The notes: a model not told the origin generated them from the sequence alone. Shown: positions 7,216 to 16,357, counted from the first letter of the stretch. The stretch is 64,000 bases of DNA from Agrobacterium tumefaciens (GCF_013318015.2 NZ_CP115842.1:248001-312000), one strand, 5' to 3'. Made by a program: numbers and translations.

Positions 7216-9085
7216 GCCAGCAAACCATGATCCAATGACCCGCTTCAATCCGCTTTACGGCAATCCACTCAAGACCCGCGCCGACGTCAGACGGGCATTA
7301 GACGACAGTTTCGCACCGCTGCTTCCCTATTTCTCAGAGAGCGGAGCAAGAGTGACGCTAAGCGGCACGGCCGCGCATTTCGACCGGGCAGCGGCCGATC
7401 TGGAAGGATTTGCGCGACCACTCTGGGGCATCGCGCCGCTTGCGCTCAGCGGCGATGCCTTCGCCCATTGGCCGCTTCTGGCCAGAGGCATCGCCAATGG
7501 CACCGATCCCGCCCATGCCGATTACTGGGGCGATGTGCGGCAGAAGGATCAGCGGCTGGTGGAACTGGCCGCCCTCGGCTTTGCGCTTCGGCTTGCGCCG
7601 CAACATCTGTGGGAACCCTTGTCCGAAGCGCAAAAGGCGAATGTGCGCCATTATCTTCTGGCGGCGCGCGAGCGCATCTATGCCGACAATAACTGGAAGT
7701 TTTTCCGGGTGATGGTCGATGCGGCGCTCGATCATCTCGGTATCGAATTCGACCGGAGCCTCACCGAAACATATCTGAAAGAGCTGGACGGATTTTACAT
7801 CGCCGACGGCTGGTATCGCGACGGCAACTATCGCCGCATCGACCACTACATCGCCTTCGCCATGCATTTTTACGGGCTGATCTACGCGAAAATCAGCAAA
7901 CCGGATGATGCATACGCCGAACGTTACCGGGAACGTGCCCGCCTGTTTGCCGGGGATTTCGCAAGCTGGTTCGATGAGGATGGTGGCGCGCTGGCCTTTG
8001 GCCGCTCCATGACCTACCGTTTCGCCTGCGGCGGCTTCTGGGGTGCCCTCGCCTTCGCGGATGAGGAAGCGATGCCCTGGGGGGAGATCAAGGGGCTTTA
8101 TCTGAAACATCTGCGCTGGTGGGCGGGAAAGCCGATTGCCGACCGCGACGGCGTGCTTTCCATCGGTTACGCCTATCCGCAACTGACCATGTCGGAAAGC
8201 TATAATTCGGCGGGTTCGCCCTATTGGGCCTTCAAGGCTTTCCTGCCGCTCGCCCTGCCGGAAAGCCACCCCTTCTGGCAGGCGGAGGAAAAGCTGCCAG
8301 ACACATCCACAAAACCACGGCCGCTCGTTCATCCCGGCATGGTGATGATGCGCAGTAAGAGCAACGTCACGGCGCTGACGAGTGGGCAGGAAAACCTGTC
8401 CATGCGCGGCGGGCCGGAGAAATACGCCAAATTCGCCTATTCCTCGCGTTACGCTTTCGGCGTGGAAGTGGACGAGCGCGGTTTCAAGACCAATGGTTTC
8501 GACAATATGCTGGCCTTTTCCGAAGATGGCCACCACTACCGGGTGCGCGAAACCAACCGCACTGTGCTCTTGGCTGGCACCAATCTTCGAGCGACTTGGA
8601 ACCCATTCCCCGATGTCGAGGTCGAAACGACGCTGGTTGCCGCGGGAGAGTGGCATATCCGGTTGCACCGGATTACTTCCGCGCGGCCACTTTTGGTCAC
8701 CGAAGGCGGCTTTGCGATAAACCGCAACGATGGCGACCGCGATGCGGTGACCGAAGACAGCGGCCGGGCAACGGCCGATTGCGGCACCGACATATCCGCG
8801 ATCATCGATCTCGGCTCCAGCGCATCCCGCCAGGGCGTGGCGTTGAAGGCGCTGCCCAATACCAATCTCATCAATGCCAAAACCACGGTGCCGCAATTGC
8901 GGGGCGACATTCCAGCGGGCAAAACCCTGCTCGCCTGCGCCGTCTTTGTGGGACTGGCGGGACCTGAAAGCGAAACAGCTTTGGCGACAGTTCCCGCACT
9001 TCCGGACAGGGAAGCGCTTGACCGCCTGTTTGTTGAGCGCGGTGTTCCGGTAAGCAGCATGGCGGCGGCGGGAGAACCGCAATGA
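7208..9085 (+). CDS. DUF2264 family protein, putative polysaccharide-active enzyme
   Basis: Large soluble protein of 625 residues with DUF2264 hallmarks: an N-terminal RFNPLYGNPLKTRADV segment, an alpha-rich barrel-like part with NNWKFFRVMVDAAL, ADGWYRDGNYRRIDHY and RSMTYRFACGGFWGALAF, and a beta-rich C-terminal half from about residue 380. I recall, but cannot check, that some DUF2264 proteins have been placed in a CAZy glucuronidase family (GH154). No signal peptide is seen, so it should work on an imported substrate. The ATG at 7208 overlaps the LacI stop and has AAGGCGG upstream. Its stop overlaps the dehydrogenase start (ATGA), implying translational coupling. Exact activity is unknown. 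Confidence 0.82.
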   Translation: MHKPANHDPMTRFNPLYGNPLKTRADVRRALDDSFAPLLPYFSESGARVTLSGTAAHFDRAAADLEGFARPLWGIAPLALSGDAFAHWPLLARGIANGTDPAHADYWGDVRQKDQRLVELAALGFALRLAPQHLWEPLSEAQKANVRHYLLAARERIYADNNWKFFRVMVDAALDHLGIEFDRSLTETYLKELDGFYIADGWYRDGNYRRIDHYIAFAMHFYGLIYAKISKPDDAYAERYRERARLFAGDFASWFDEDGGALAFGRSMTYRFACGGFWGALAFADEEAMPWGEIKGLYLKHLRWWAGKPIADRDGVLSIGYAYPQLTMSESYNSAGSPYWAFKAFLPLALPESHPFWQAEEKLPDTSTKPRPLVHPGMVMMRSKSNVTALTSGQENLSMRGGPEKYAKFAYSSRYAFGVEVDERGFKTNGFDNMLAFSEDGHHYRVRETNRTVLLAGTNLRATWNPFPDVEVETTLVAAGEWHIRLHRITSARPLLVTEGGFAINRNDGDRDAVTEDSGRATADCGTDISAIIDLGSSASRQGVALKALPNTNLINAKTTVPQLRGDIPAGKTLLACAVFVGLAGPESETALATVPALPDREALDRLFVERGVPVSSMAAAGEPQ

Positions 9086-10098
9086 TGAGCCCGCGTCCGC
9101 GTCTCAGCCTTGCCATGGACCCGGAGCGGACGCAGCATGTGCTGACGCCACAGGCGCTTGAAAAGCTGTCGCAGAGCGTCGACATCCTCGATACCCGGCC
9201 GGTCTGCGATTTTCACGACCCAGCTGTGACTGCCCAGTTGGAGAGAACAGATATTCTTCTGACTGGCTGGGGTTGTCCCGAGATCGACATGCGGGAACTG
9301 GCAATGATGCCGAACCTTCGGTTGATTTCACATGCCGCCGGGACGGTGAAATACTTCCTGTCCCAGGCAGTTTTCGAACGAAACGTTACGGTGTGCAGCG
9401 CGGCCGAGGCGAATGCGCAGCCGGTCGCGGAGTTTACGCTGGCAATGATCCTGCTGTCCGGCAAGCGTACCTTCGGTTTCCGGCGCATCTACGGAGAGGA
9501 TCGCGCACGGCGAAACGTCGACCGCCTGCAGTCGCAGGTCATCGGCAATCTCGGCCTGACCGTCGGCATTGTCGGGGCGTCACGCATCGGACGTCGGGTC
9601 ATCAATCTGCTGCAGCCCTTCGATCTCGATCTCATCCTTTTCGACCCGTTTTTAAGCGCGGTGGAGGCACAAAAGCTCGGTGTGCGTCTCGTATCGCTCC
9701 GCGAGCTTATGGCGGTAAGCGACGTCATTTCCCTGCACGCGCCATCCCTGCCGCAAACCCGGCATATGATCGGCGCCGATGCGCTTGCCCTGATGAAGGA
9801 CGGAGCGACCTTGATCAACACGGCCCGCGGCGCGCTAGTGGACGAAGACGCCCTGCTGGCGGAACTGAAAACCGGACGCATAGAGGCCGTCATCGACGTG
9901 ACCGATCCGGAAGTGCCGTCACCAGAGTCACCTTTCTACAGCCTTCCGAACGTGTTCCTGACGCCGCATATCGCCGGCGCCGTCGGCCTTGAACGCGCCC
10001 GGCTCGGCGACATGGCGATTGCCGAGATCGAACGCTTCTGCCGCGCAGAACCATTGCAACAGCAGGTACGTCCGGAACATCTGGAACTGATCGCATGA
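9082..10098 (+). CDS. D-2-hydroxyacid dehydrogenase, NAD-binding
   Basis: Predicted NAD(P)-dependent oxidoreductase acting on a 2-hydroxy acid/2-oxo acid pair, 338 residues. The Rossmann motif is GIVGASRIGRRV near residue 160. Family catalytic residues are visible: Arg in NTARGALVDE, Glu in the following segment (DPEVPSPESPFY) and His in LTPHIAGAVG. The N-terminal third is the usual flavodoxin-like substrate domain. Overlaps of 4 bases with the genes on both sides show a coupled operon. In a DUF2264/isomerase setting it may reduce or oxidise a sugar-acid intermediate; the substrate cannot be read from the sequence. Confidence 0.88.
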   Translation: MMSPRPRLSLAMDPERTQHVLTPQALEKLSQSVDILDTRPVCDFHDPAVTAQLERTDILLTGWGCPEIDMRELAMMPNLRLISHAAGTVKYFLSQAVFERNVTVCSAAEANAQPVAEFTLAMILLSGKRTFGFRRIYGEDRARRNVDRLQSQVIGNLGLTVGIVGASRIGRRVINLLQPFDLDLILFDPFLSAVEAQKLGVRLVSLRELMAVSDVISLHAPSLPQTRHMIGADALALMKDGATLINTARGALVDEDALLAELKTGRIEAVIDVTDPEVPSPESPFYSLPNVFLTPHIAGAVGLERARLGDMAIAEIERFCRAEPLQQQVRPEHLELIA

Positions 10099-10871
10099 GA
10101 ATTTTCGAGCCGGGCCTCTGCTCTGTCACCTTCAGGTCCATGACGCCGCAGGCCGTGATTAACCTTGCCGTTGCAAATGGCATCAAGGCGATAGAATGGG
10201 GTGCCGATATCCATGTGCCACCTGGCGACTTAGAAAATGCAAGGGATGTGGCGGCGCGTACGGTGAAAGCCGGTCTTACCGTCTCTTCCTACGGATCCTA
10301 CATTTTCGCACCGGATTTTGCGCCGGAGGATGTGACCGCAGTTCTGGAAACCGCGAAAGCGCTCGGCACCGGCCATATCCGCATCTGGCCCGGCAGCCGC
10401 AAACGCCCATCCGCGGATTATTCACCAGAGGAACGCCGTGCGGCAACCGACGCGTTGGCGGCACTTGCCCGGCGGGCAGACGACTACGGAATGACAATCG
10501 GCCTCGAATATCACCCCAATTCGCTGACCGACACGCTGCCCTCGGCCTTGCAGCTCATGCAGGATTTGCCGATGCCTAACCTGTTCTTTTACTGGCAGCC
10601 AGCCCCAGGTCTACCGCTGGATGACGCCCTTGCGGAAATATCCGCGCTCGGCTCGCGCATCTGCCACCTGCACGTCTTCGCTTGGCTCGCCGATGCCAGC
10701 CGCCTGCCGCTCGGCGAGCGCGCGGACTATTGGCGGGCTTGCGTTGATGCCTTGCCAGCAAGCGACTGGATAGAACCGGCTTATGCGATGCTGGAGTTCG
10801 TCAAAGGTGACAACGTCGCCCAGTTCTCGGAAGATGCGGCGGTGCTGAGCGAGATTCTCGCCCGCTCTTAG
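10095..10871 (+). CDS. Sugar phosphate isomerase/epimerase-like TIM-barrel protein
   Basis: Member of the xylose isomerase-like TIM-barrel superfamily (AP endonuclease 2 fold), 258 residues. Typical segments: GIKAIEWGADIHVP near residue 35, SYGSYI, TIGLEYHPNSLTD with the metal-type Glu near residue 138, and ICHLHVFAW with the expected His. Related proteins isomerise, epimerise or beta-eliminate keto-sugars; none of these activities can be singled out. It is the last gene of the LacI operon, with its start overlapping the dehydrogenase stop by 4 bases. A perfect hairpin lies about 100 bases downstream, before the convergent ABC operon. Confidence 0.85.
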   Translation: MRIFEPGLCSVTFRSMTPQAVINLAVANGIKAIEWGADIHVPPGDLENARDVAARTVKAGLTVSSYGSYIFAPDFAPEDVTAVLETAKALGTGHIRIWPGSRKRPSADYSPEERRAATDALAALARRADDYGMTIGLEYHPNSLTDTLPSALQLMQDLPMPNLFFYWQPAPGLPLDDALAEISALGSRICHLHVFAWLADASRLPLGERADYWRACVDALPASDWIEPAYAMLEFVKGDNVAQFSEDAAVLSEILARS

Positions 10872-10973
10872 AACCGCTTGTTTTTTATCGAAAACCGACG
10901 CGGCGGACTAAAATTCGCTATCCATCACAACCGCCCACTGCCCTCATCCCTGTACCCCCTATAGGGAACCAGC

Positions 10974-10993
10974 CAGCCCAAGTCTTTGGGCTG
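10974..10993. terminator. Hairpin between convergent operons
   Basis: Perfect 8-base stem CAGCCCAA/TTGGGCTG with a 4-base loop, between the convergent isomerase and ABC ATPase genes. No long T-run follows, so it may be a weak or Rho-assisted terminator. Confidence 0.5.
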
Positions 10994-11029
10994 ATTGATT
11001 TCATCGCCGCGCAGACGCGTCAGCTGGAC

Positions 11030-11048
11030 TCCTGTGACAAGCACAGGA
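11030..11048. terminator. Second hairpin between convergent operons
   Basis: Perfect 7-base stem TCCTGTG/CACAGGA with a 5-base loop, 37 bases past the ATPase stop on the minus strand. On that strand the bases beyond it are not T-rich. Confidence 0.4.
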
Positions 11049-11085
11049 ATAAGGGAAGGTCTGTTCCTCCCCCCGGTTTTTCCTC

Positions 11086-12162
11086 TTATATTCGCCGCCC
11101 ATCCGCCCCGAACAGATGCGTCTTCGCCAGATCAAACGCAAAGGGAATGGTCTCGCCGATGCGGATATGGCGCTGGCCGTCCAGCAGCAGGGTAGCGGGC
11201 TGGCCATCTGGGGTGCTGGTATAAACCACCGTCGAGCCGCCGAGATGTTCAACGAGCTGGATGGACGCATCGCCAAGCGAGGCCGATTGCGCCTGTGGGT
11301 TTACGTGTTCGGGACGAATGCCGAAAGTGAGTGGCTCGCCTTCCTCAGCCGCGACCGGCTTTTCGAGCAGAATGCGCTGGCCGGCGACCTCGATGGTACG
11401 GTTGGAGCTGTCGCCTGAAGCCACTTTCGCGGAAAGGAAGTTCATCTTTGGCGAACCGATGAAACCCGCCACAAACTGGTTGGCCGGATTGTTGTAGAGA
11501 TCAAGCGGGCGGCCGACCTGCATGATGCGGCCGTCACGCAGGACCACGATCTTGTCGGCCATCGTCATGGCCTCCACCTGGTCATGCGTCACATAGATCA
11601 TGGTGCTGCCGAGCGTCTGGTGCAGCTTGGCAATTTCGACACGCATCTGCACGCGCAGTTCCGCATCAAGGTTGGACAGGGGTTCATCGAACAAAAAGAT
11701 TTTCGGCTCGCGGACGATAGCCCGACCGATGGCGACACGCTGGCGCTGGCCGCCAGAAAGCGCCTTCGGCTTGCGCTGTAACAACGGACCGATCTGCAGG
11801 ATATCGGCAGCTTTCTGCACCCGCGCCTCGACTTCCGGTTTCTTGTAACCCGCCGTCTCCAGCCCAAAAGCGAGGTTCTTGTAAACGCTCATATGCGGAT
11901 AAAGCGCATAGGACTGGAACACCATGGCGATACCGCGCTTGGAAGCGGCTGTTTCGTTGACCCTTTCGCCATCGATGCGAAGATCACCCTCGGAGATTTC
12001 CTCCAGACCGGCGATCATGCGCAGAAGCGTAGATTTGCCGCAGCCCGAGGGGCCGACGAAAACGGTGAACTCGCCCGGCTCGATCTTGAGATCGATGCCG
12101 TGGACGACCGGAAAGGCGCCGAACCGCTTGACGATTTTTTCCAGAGTAATGCTGCTTGCCAT
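11086..12162 (-). CDS. Sugar ABC transporter ATP-binding protein (UgpC/MalK type)
   Basis: Cytoplasmic ATPase of a CUT1 importer, 358 residues. Walker A GPSGCGKST near residue 37, signature LSGGQRQRV, Walker B FLFDEPLSNLDAE and switch VTHDQVEAMTMADK are intact, with a C-terminal regulatory domain (FGIRPEHVN). It is the last gene of a four-gene leftward operon: binding protein, two permeases, ATPase. An 88-base spacer with a strong stem-loop separates it from the permease, which may lower its dose relative to upstream genes. A palindrome upstream of the operon matches one upstream of the enzyme genes to the right. Confidence 0.93.
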   Translation of the reverse strand: MASSITLEKIVKRFGAFPVVHGIDLKIEPGEFTVFVGPSGCGKSTLLRMIAGLEEISEGDLRIDGERVNETAASKRGIAMVFQSYALYPHMSVYKNLAFGLETAGYKKPEVEARVQKAADILQIGPLLQRKPKALSGGQRQRVAIGRAIVREPKIFLFDEPLSNLDAELRVQMRVEIAKLHQTLGSTMIYVTHDQVEAMTMADKIVVLRDGRIMQVGRPLDLYNNPANQFVAGFIGSPKMNFLSAKVASGDSSNRTIEVAGQRILLEKPVAAEEGEPLTFGIRPEHVNPQAQSASLGDASIQLVEHLGGSTVVYTSTPDGQPATLLLDGQRHIRIGETIPFAFDLAKTHLFGADGRRI

Positions 12163-12176
12163 GCTGTTTCTCCCGA

Positions 12177-12208
12177 CCGTCGCGCTGCAGACAAGGCAGC
12201 CGCGACGG
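12177..12208. terminator. Intercistronic stem-loop before the ATPase gene
   Basis: CCGTCGCG (12177-12184) pairs with CGCGACGG (12201-12208), and inner CTGC pairs with GCAG, with one bulge. It lies between permease and ATPase on the minus-strand mRNA. Likely an mRNA-stability or partial termination element. Confidence 0.5.
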
Positions 12209-12250
12209 TGTTGATGTTCTGCAATTCGTTTTCGGTCCCGTTTCGTCCGT

Positions 12251-13126
12251 TCAGCGTTTCATTCCGGTGGTAGCGATGCCTTCAATCAGCAGCCGCTGGA
12301 AGAACAGGAAGAACAGGAAGACCGGTACCAGCGACAGGTTGGACATGGCGAAAAGCGACGTCCAATCCGAGCTGCCGGTGGAATCCACGAAGGATCTGAG
12401 GCCGAGCTGCACGGTGTAGGTGTTGATGTCGTTCAGATAGATCAACGGACCGAAGAAATCGTCCCAGGTCCAGATAAAGGAAAAGATCGCGGCCGTTGCC
12501 AGAACCGGCAGAGAGAGGGGCAGCATGATCTTCCAGTAAATGCGGAAGGGCGAGCAACCGTCCATCACCGCTGCCTCATCCAGCTCACGCGGAATACCCC
12601 GGAAGAACTGCACCATCAGGAAGATGAAGAAGGCGTCGGTTGCCAGATATTTCGGCACAATCAGCGGCAGCGACGTATTCACCCAACCCATTTCCAGAAA
12701 CAGGATATATTGCGGGATGAGCACAACGTGATAGGGCAGCATCAAGGTGCCGAGCATCAGCGCGAACCAGAAATTGCGCCCACCGAACCGCAGGCGGGCG
12801 AAAGCGAAGGCGGCAAGTGAGCAGCCAACGACGTTGCCGATGGTGGCGAGCACCGAGATGAAGAACGAGTTCCAGAAGAATTGCCCGAAACTGACTTGGA
12901 GCCCGGTCCAGCCGCGAATATAGCCGCCGAAATCAACCGACGAAGGAATGAGCGAAGAGGAACCGAACAGCTCGTCCTGCGGGCGGAACGAACCCGAAAT
13001 CATCCACAGGATCGGATAAAGCATCGCAAAGGAGGCAAGGATCAGCACCGCATGCAGCAAAACCGACATTAGCGGTGAGCGTTGCGGGCCTTGTCCCGGC
13101 CGGGGAGCGGTAACAGCGTCAGTCAT
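12251..13126 (-). CDS. Sugar ABC transporter permease (MalG type)
   Basis: Inner-membrane permease of a CUT1 importer, 291 residues with six predicted membrane segments (first at about 20-40, AVLILASFAMLYPILWMI). The coupling-helix EAA motif reads DEAAVMDGCSPFRIYWKIM, followed by LPLSLPV. The C-terminus ends IEGIATTGMKR, usual for this subfamily. Its start overlaps the partner permease by 8 bases, so the two are translationally coupled. It should pair with the upstream permease and dock with the ATPase downstream. Confidence 0.93.
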   Translation of the reverse strand: MTDAVTAPRPGQGPQRSPLMSVLLHAVLILASFAMLYPILWMISGSFRPQDELFGSSSLIPSSVDFGGYIRGWTGLQVSFGQFFWNSFFISVLATIGNVVGCSLAAFAFARLRFGGRNFWFALMLGTLMLPYHVVLIPQYILFLEMGWVNTSLPLIVPKYLATDAFFIFLMVQFFRGIPRELDEAAVMDGCSPFRIYWKIMLPLSLPVLATAAIFSFIWTWDDFFGPLIYLNDINTYTVQLGLRSFVDSTGSSDWTSLFAMSNLSLVPVFLFFLFFQRLLIEGIATTGMKR

Positions 13127-14072
13127 CGTAATGCACCCAGTATTTCGCGCTGAGGAACGAGAAGGCCGTGAACAGCGCGATGATGATCACGAGAATCCAG
13201 GCAAGCGCCGAGGCATATCCCATGCGGAAGAAACCGAAGGCTTCCTGGTAGAGATAGAGCGTGTAGAACAGCGTCGAGTTGATCGGCCCGCCCGTGCCTT
13301 CGGAAATGATGAAGGCGGGCGTGAAGGCCTTGAAGGCATCGATCGTCTGGATCACGGCGTTGAAGAAGATCACCGGCGTCAACAGCGGCAGCGTAATGCG
13401 GAAGAACTGCCGCATCTTGCTCGCGCCGTCGATATCGGCGGCCTCGTACATATCCTGCGGGATTTGCCGGAGCCCTGCGAGGAAGATGATCATTGGCGAG
13501 CCGAACTGCCAGACGGACAGGATCACCAGCGTGTAGAGCGAGTAGTCCGGATTGGAAATCCAGCTCGGCCCCTCATAACCGAAAACCTGCCACAGGACCA
13601 TGTTGACGAGGCCATCTGACGCGAAAAGCTGCCGCCAGAGAACAGCGATCGCCACGCTGGAACCGAGCAGCGACGGCAGATAGAAGATCGCCCGGTAAAG
13701 CGTGAGCCCCTTTATGCCGCGATTGAAGGCGAGCGCCACCAGCAGTGCAAAAATCAGCTTCAACGGCACCGAAAGCAGCACATAGGTAAAGGTGACCTGC
13801 ATGGCGGCTGCGAATTTAGGGTCGGCAGTGGCGATGCGCACATAATTGGCCGCCCCCACCCAGTCCGGGGATTGAAGCAGGTCATAATTGGTGAAGGACA
13901 GATAAAGCGACACCAGCGCAGGCCCGAGGGTAAGACCGAAGAAACCGATCAGCCACGGCAGGAGAAACAGGTATGCGTGAACGTTGCGGTCCAAAAGCCG
14001 CTTCACGCCTGCCCGCTTCGGGAGAGCCGCGCCACGGCTCTCCTCCACGAGAGTTTCAGATCGAAAGGCCAT
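13119..14072 (-). CDS. Sugar ABC transporter permease (MalF type)
   Basis: Partner inner-membrane permease, 317 residues. A cytoplasmic N-terminal extension (about 30 residues) precedes the first membrane segment AYLFLLPWLIGFFGLTLGPA. The EAA loop is YEAADIDGASKMRQFFRIT followed by LPLLTPV. It begins 6 bases after the binding-protein stop and overlaps the MalG-type gene by 8 bases, showing one transcript. Ligand specificity rests on the binding protein upstream and is unknown. Confidence 0.93.
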   Translation of the reverse strand: MAFRSETLVEESRGAALPKRAGVKRLLDRNVHAYLFLLPWLIGFFGLTLGPALVSLYLSFTNYDLLQSPDWVGAANYVRIATADPKFAAAMQVTFTYVLLSVPLKLIFALLVALAFNRGIKGLTLYRAIFYLPSLLGSSVAIAVLWRQLFASDGLVNMVLWQVFGYEGPSWISNPDYSLYTLVILSVWQFGSPMIIFLAGLRQIPQDMYEAADIDGASKMRQFFRITLPLLTPVIFFNAVIQTIDAFKAFTPAFIISEGTGGPINSTLFYTLYLYQEAFGFFRMGYASALAWILVIIIALFTAFSFLSAKYWVHYDD

Positions 14073-14078
14073 CTGCCA

Positions 14079-15368
14079 TCACTTCCGTTTAATGACGGTT
14101 TCGGATTCCTTGACGAGCCGGTCACCACCCTCAGCCGCCGAAATCTTGCCAAAGCCGATCTCTTCCGCTGTACGTTTCAGGACGAAGGCGAATTCGCCTG
14201 CACCCGGAGGGGGTGCCGGCGGCAGATCGCCAACGCCGGGGGTAATCGCGGCAATATATTCCACCATGCTCTTGCTGACGGCATCGAGCTTGGCGGTCAG
14301 CGCGTTACGCATCGCTTCCGATGCCGGAACGCCGCGCTCAACACCCAGAACATCGACGCCCTGTGGTTCGGCAACGAGAAAGTTGATGAAACCGACCGCC
14401 TGCTCGATGCCGGCACTGCCATTGGCGACGCTGATGAGCATGGATGGTTTCAGGTAGTGACCGGAAGGACCATCCTTCTTGCTTTTCGGATAGGAGGTCA
14501 TAGCCAGCTTGGCTTTGTTGAGCGCCTGATAACCGACAAACTGGTTGGAATGGGCAAATGCCGTTGCCGCCTTGCCCGTCGTCAGCGCGTTGGTTTCAAT
14601 ATTCAACTGGTCGAGCGCCTGAATATCGGCCGGCACGCATGCACCGCTCTTGCGCAAATCCGCCCACATGGTGAACCATTTGGTCGCGTCGGTCGGATCA
14701 AAACCGATACCGCCATCCTGTGTGTAGAGTGATTTGCCGTTCTGACGCAGCCAGTTCTCGAAGCTCGGCTCGACGCCGCTGGCATCGGCCGTGGCGTAAT
14801 AGCCGGGCTTGGGCTTGTTCTTGCTGAGCTTGGCGGCGTTTTCGGCAAACTCTTCCCAGGTCTGCCCGATCGCTGGCGGGGTCGCGCCGGATTTTTCCCA
14901 AGCCGCCTTGTCGAAGAAGACAGCGCTGGAATTCACGCCAAGATTAACCCCGTAAAGCTTGCCGTCGACCCGACCGGAGTCGATGTTCATCTTGCCGAAA
15001 TCTTCTATCTTCAGGCCCTTGCCAATATAGTCATCAAGGGGAGCAAGGGCGCCGCGCCGGCCATATTCGAAGATGTAGCGATAATCCATCTGGATCAGAT
15101 CAGGCGCGTTGCGGCCTGCCACCTGCGTGGCAAGGCGCGGCCAGTAGTCGCTCCAGCCGGCAAATTCCCCGGCAATATCGAGATCCGGCTTGATTTGCTT
15201 ATATGCGGCGATCGCCTTGTTGGTGCGATCCGCACGCTCCTGCGATCCCCACCACAACATACGCAGCCGCGCGGCCTGAGCCTGCGCCGAACCACCTCCC
15301 AATGTTGCGAGTGAAAGGGCCGCAAGCCCTGCTGAAAGCACACTTCTCCTGTGAAGCATCACGGGCAT
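14079..15368 (-). CDS. Sugar-binding protein of ABC importer, Tat-type signal
   Basis: Family 1 extracellular binding protein, 429 residues from the ATG at 15368, which follows GGGAGGAG; an in-frame TTG two codons upstream is less likely. The signal region has a twin arginine (HRRSVLSAG), a hydrophobic stretch and a cut region SAQAQA, so Tat export is likely. The mature protein starts ARLRMLWWGSQERADRTN. It is a paralogue of the orphan protein at 4746-6038. It leads the importer operon and is divergent from the TetR gene, with an operator-like palindrome in between. Confidence 0.92.
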   Translation of the reverse strand: MPVMLHRRSVLSAGLAALSLATLGGGSAQAQAARLRMLWWGSQERADRTNKAIAAYKQIKPDLDIAGEFAGWSDYWPRLATQVAGRNAPDLIQMDYRYIFEYGRRGALAPLDDYIGKGLKIEDFGKMNIDSGRVDGKLYGVNLGVNSSAVFFDKAAWEKSGATPPAIGQTWEEFAENAAKLSKNKPKPGYYATADASGVEPSFENWLRQNGKSLYTQDGGIGFDPTDATKWFTMWADLRKSGACVPADIQALDQLNIETNALTTGKAATAFAHSNQFVGYQALNKAKLAMTSYPKSKKDGPSGHYLKPSMLISVANGSAGIEQAVGFINFLVAEPQGVDVLGVERGVPASEAMRNALTAKLDAVSKSMVEYIAAITPGVGDLPPAPPPGAGEFAFVLKRTAEEIGFGKISAAEGGDRLVKESETVIKRK

Positions 15369-15430
15369 TGGCAACTCCTCCCTAATTGACTGCCAAATTG
15401 ATGATGGGGGTAAACGACTATTGCCGTTTT

Positions 15431-15447
15431 ATAACTAATTGGTTACA
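15431..15447. promoter_or_regulatory. Operator-like palindrome, copy 1 (TetR regulon)
   Basis: The 17-mer ATAACTAATTGGTTACA differs at only two positions from the 17-mer at 16358-16374. Half-sites TAACYA and TGGTTA surround a 2-base centre. It lies between the divergent binding-protein and TetR genes. Binding by the adjacent TetR protein is inferred. Confidence 0.7.
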
Positions 15448-15487
15448 TGGGAACACCGATCGCCAACATTGTCAAGCGGGTGCTAAG

Positions 15488-16186
15488 ATGGACGAAACGA
15501 CGAAAAACCAGCTGCCCGATCCGGCCGTCGAGGAAACGCCTGCCCCCAAGCGCAAACGCGGGGCGGCACAGGTGCGAAACCCGGAGAGAACACGCGCCGC
15601 CATTCTTGAAGCCGCCCGCCGCGAGGTGGCCGCGAAGGGCTTGGCGGGCGCGAGAATCGATGTCGTGGCGCGGCGCGCCGGCACCAACAAGCGGATGATC
15701 TACCATTATTTTGGCGACAAGGACGCGCTTTATCTCGCCGTTCTGGAGGACGCCTATCGCCATATCCGCCACACCGAACGGCGGCTGGACCTGACCCGCA
15801 AGGCGCCTTCGGAAGGCTTGCGGGAACTCGCGCTTTTCACCTGGCATTATTTTCTGGATCACCCGGAATTTCTGAGCATTCTCGCAACAGAAAACCTCAA
15901 CAAAGCCCGTTATCTCAGGCAATCCGCTACGATTGCGGCGATGCATTCGAACTTCATCTCCGAGCTTGAGGACGTGCTGCGGCGCGGCCGCGATACTGGC
16001 GAATTCCGTGACGGTCTCGATCCGATCGACGTCTATCTGACGATCGCCTCGCTCGGCGCCTTTTATCTTTCGAACCGATTCACGCTGTCGACGATCTTCC
16101 AGCGCGACCTGACCGACCCCGCCGAACTTGAACGCTGGGGCCAGCATATCGTCGATACCCTGCTTGCTGCGGTGCGGCCGGTCTGA
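15488..16186 (+). CDS. TetR/AcrR-family regulator
   Basis: Predicted one-component regulator, 232 residues from the ATG at 15488. Longer in-frame readings would run through the operator. A basic linker (PKRKRGAAQ) precedes the TetR helix-turn-helix at about residues 35-80: AAILEAARREVAAKG, then IDVVARRAGTNKRMIYHYF. The C-terminal helical domain (LREL.LFTWHYFLDHPEF) is the ligand and dimer part. It is divergent from the ABC operon and precedes the four enzyme genes, each side carrying the same palindrome, so repression of both and relief by a pathway intermediate is the simple model. A hairpin after its stop suggests it is not fully co-transcribed with the enzymes. Confidence 0.9.
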   Translation: MDETTKNQLPDPAVEETPAPKRKRGAAQVRNPERTRAAILEAARREVAAKGLAGARIDVVARRAGTNKRMIYHYFGDKDALYLAVLEDAYRHIRHTERRLDLTRKAPSEGLRELALFTWHYFLDHPEFLSILATENLNKARYLRQSATIAAMHSNFISELEDVLRRGRDTGEFRDGLDPIDVYLTIASLGAFYLSNRFTLSTIFQRDLTDPAELERWGQHIVDTLLAAVRPV

Positions 16187-16220
16187 GCCGTAAAAACCGA
16201 ATTTCCCTTTAACAACAGCG

Positions 16221-16260
16221 ACGACGCGCCATTCGCATCCGCGAAGCGCGTCGTTTCCTT
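16221..16260 (+). terminator. Terminator after the TetR gene
   Basis: ACGACGCG (16221-16228) pairs with CGCGTCGT (16247-16254), with inner TTCGC/GCGAA. TTTCCTTTT follows. A good Rho-independent terminator for the TetR gene. Confidence 0.75.
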
Positions 16261-16357
16261 TTGCGGCGCGGCACAAACCCGTGATTTCTGCCGCCGCAAG
16301 TGCATGTGAATTTCCTGCCAAAAACACCTTGACAGATCGCATCCTTCACGACCACAA

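Noticed and set aside
7358..9082. 574-codon minus-strand frame opposite the DUF2264 gene
   Set aside because: A typical antisense shadow of a GC-rich gene; the plus frame has family motifs and operon overlaps.
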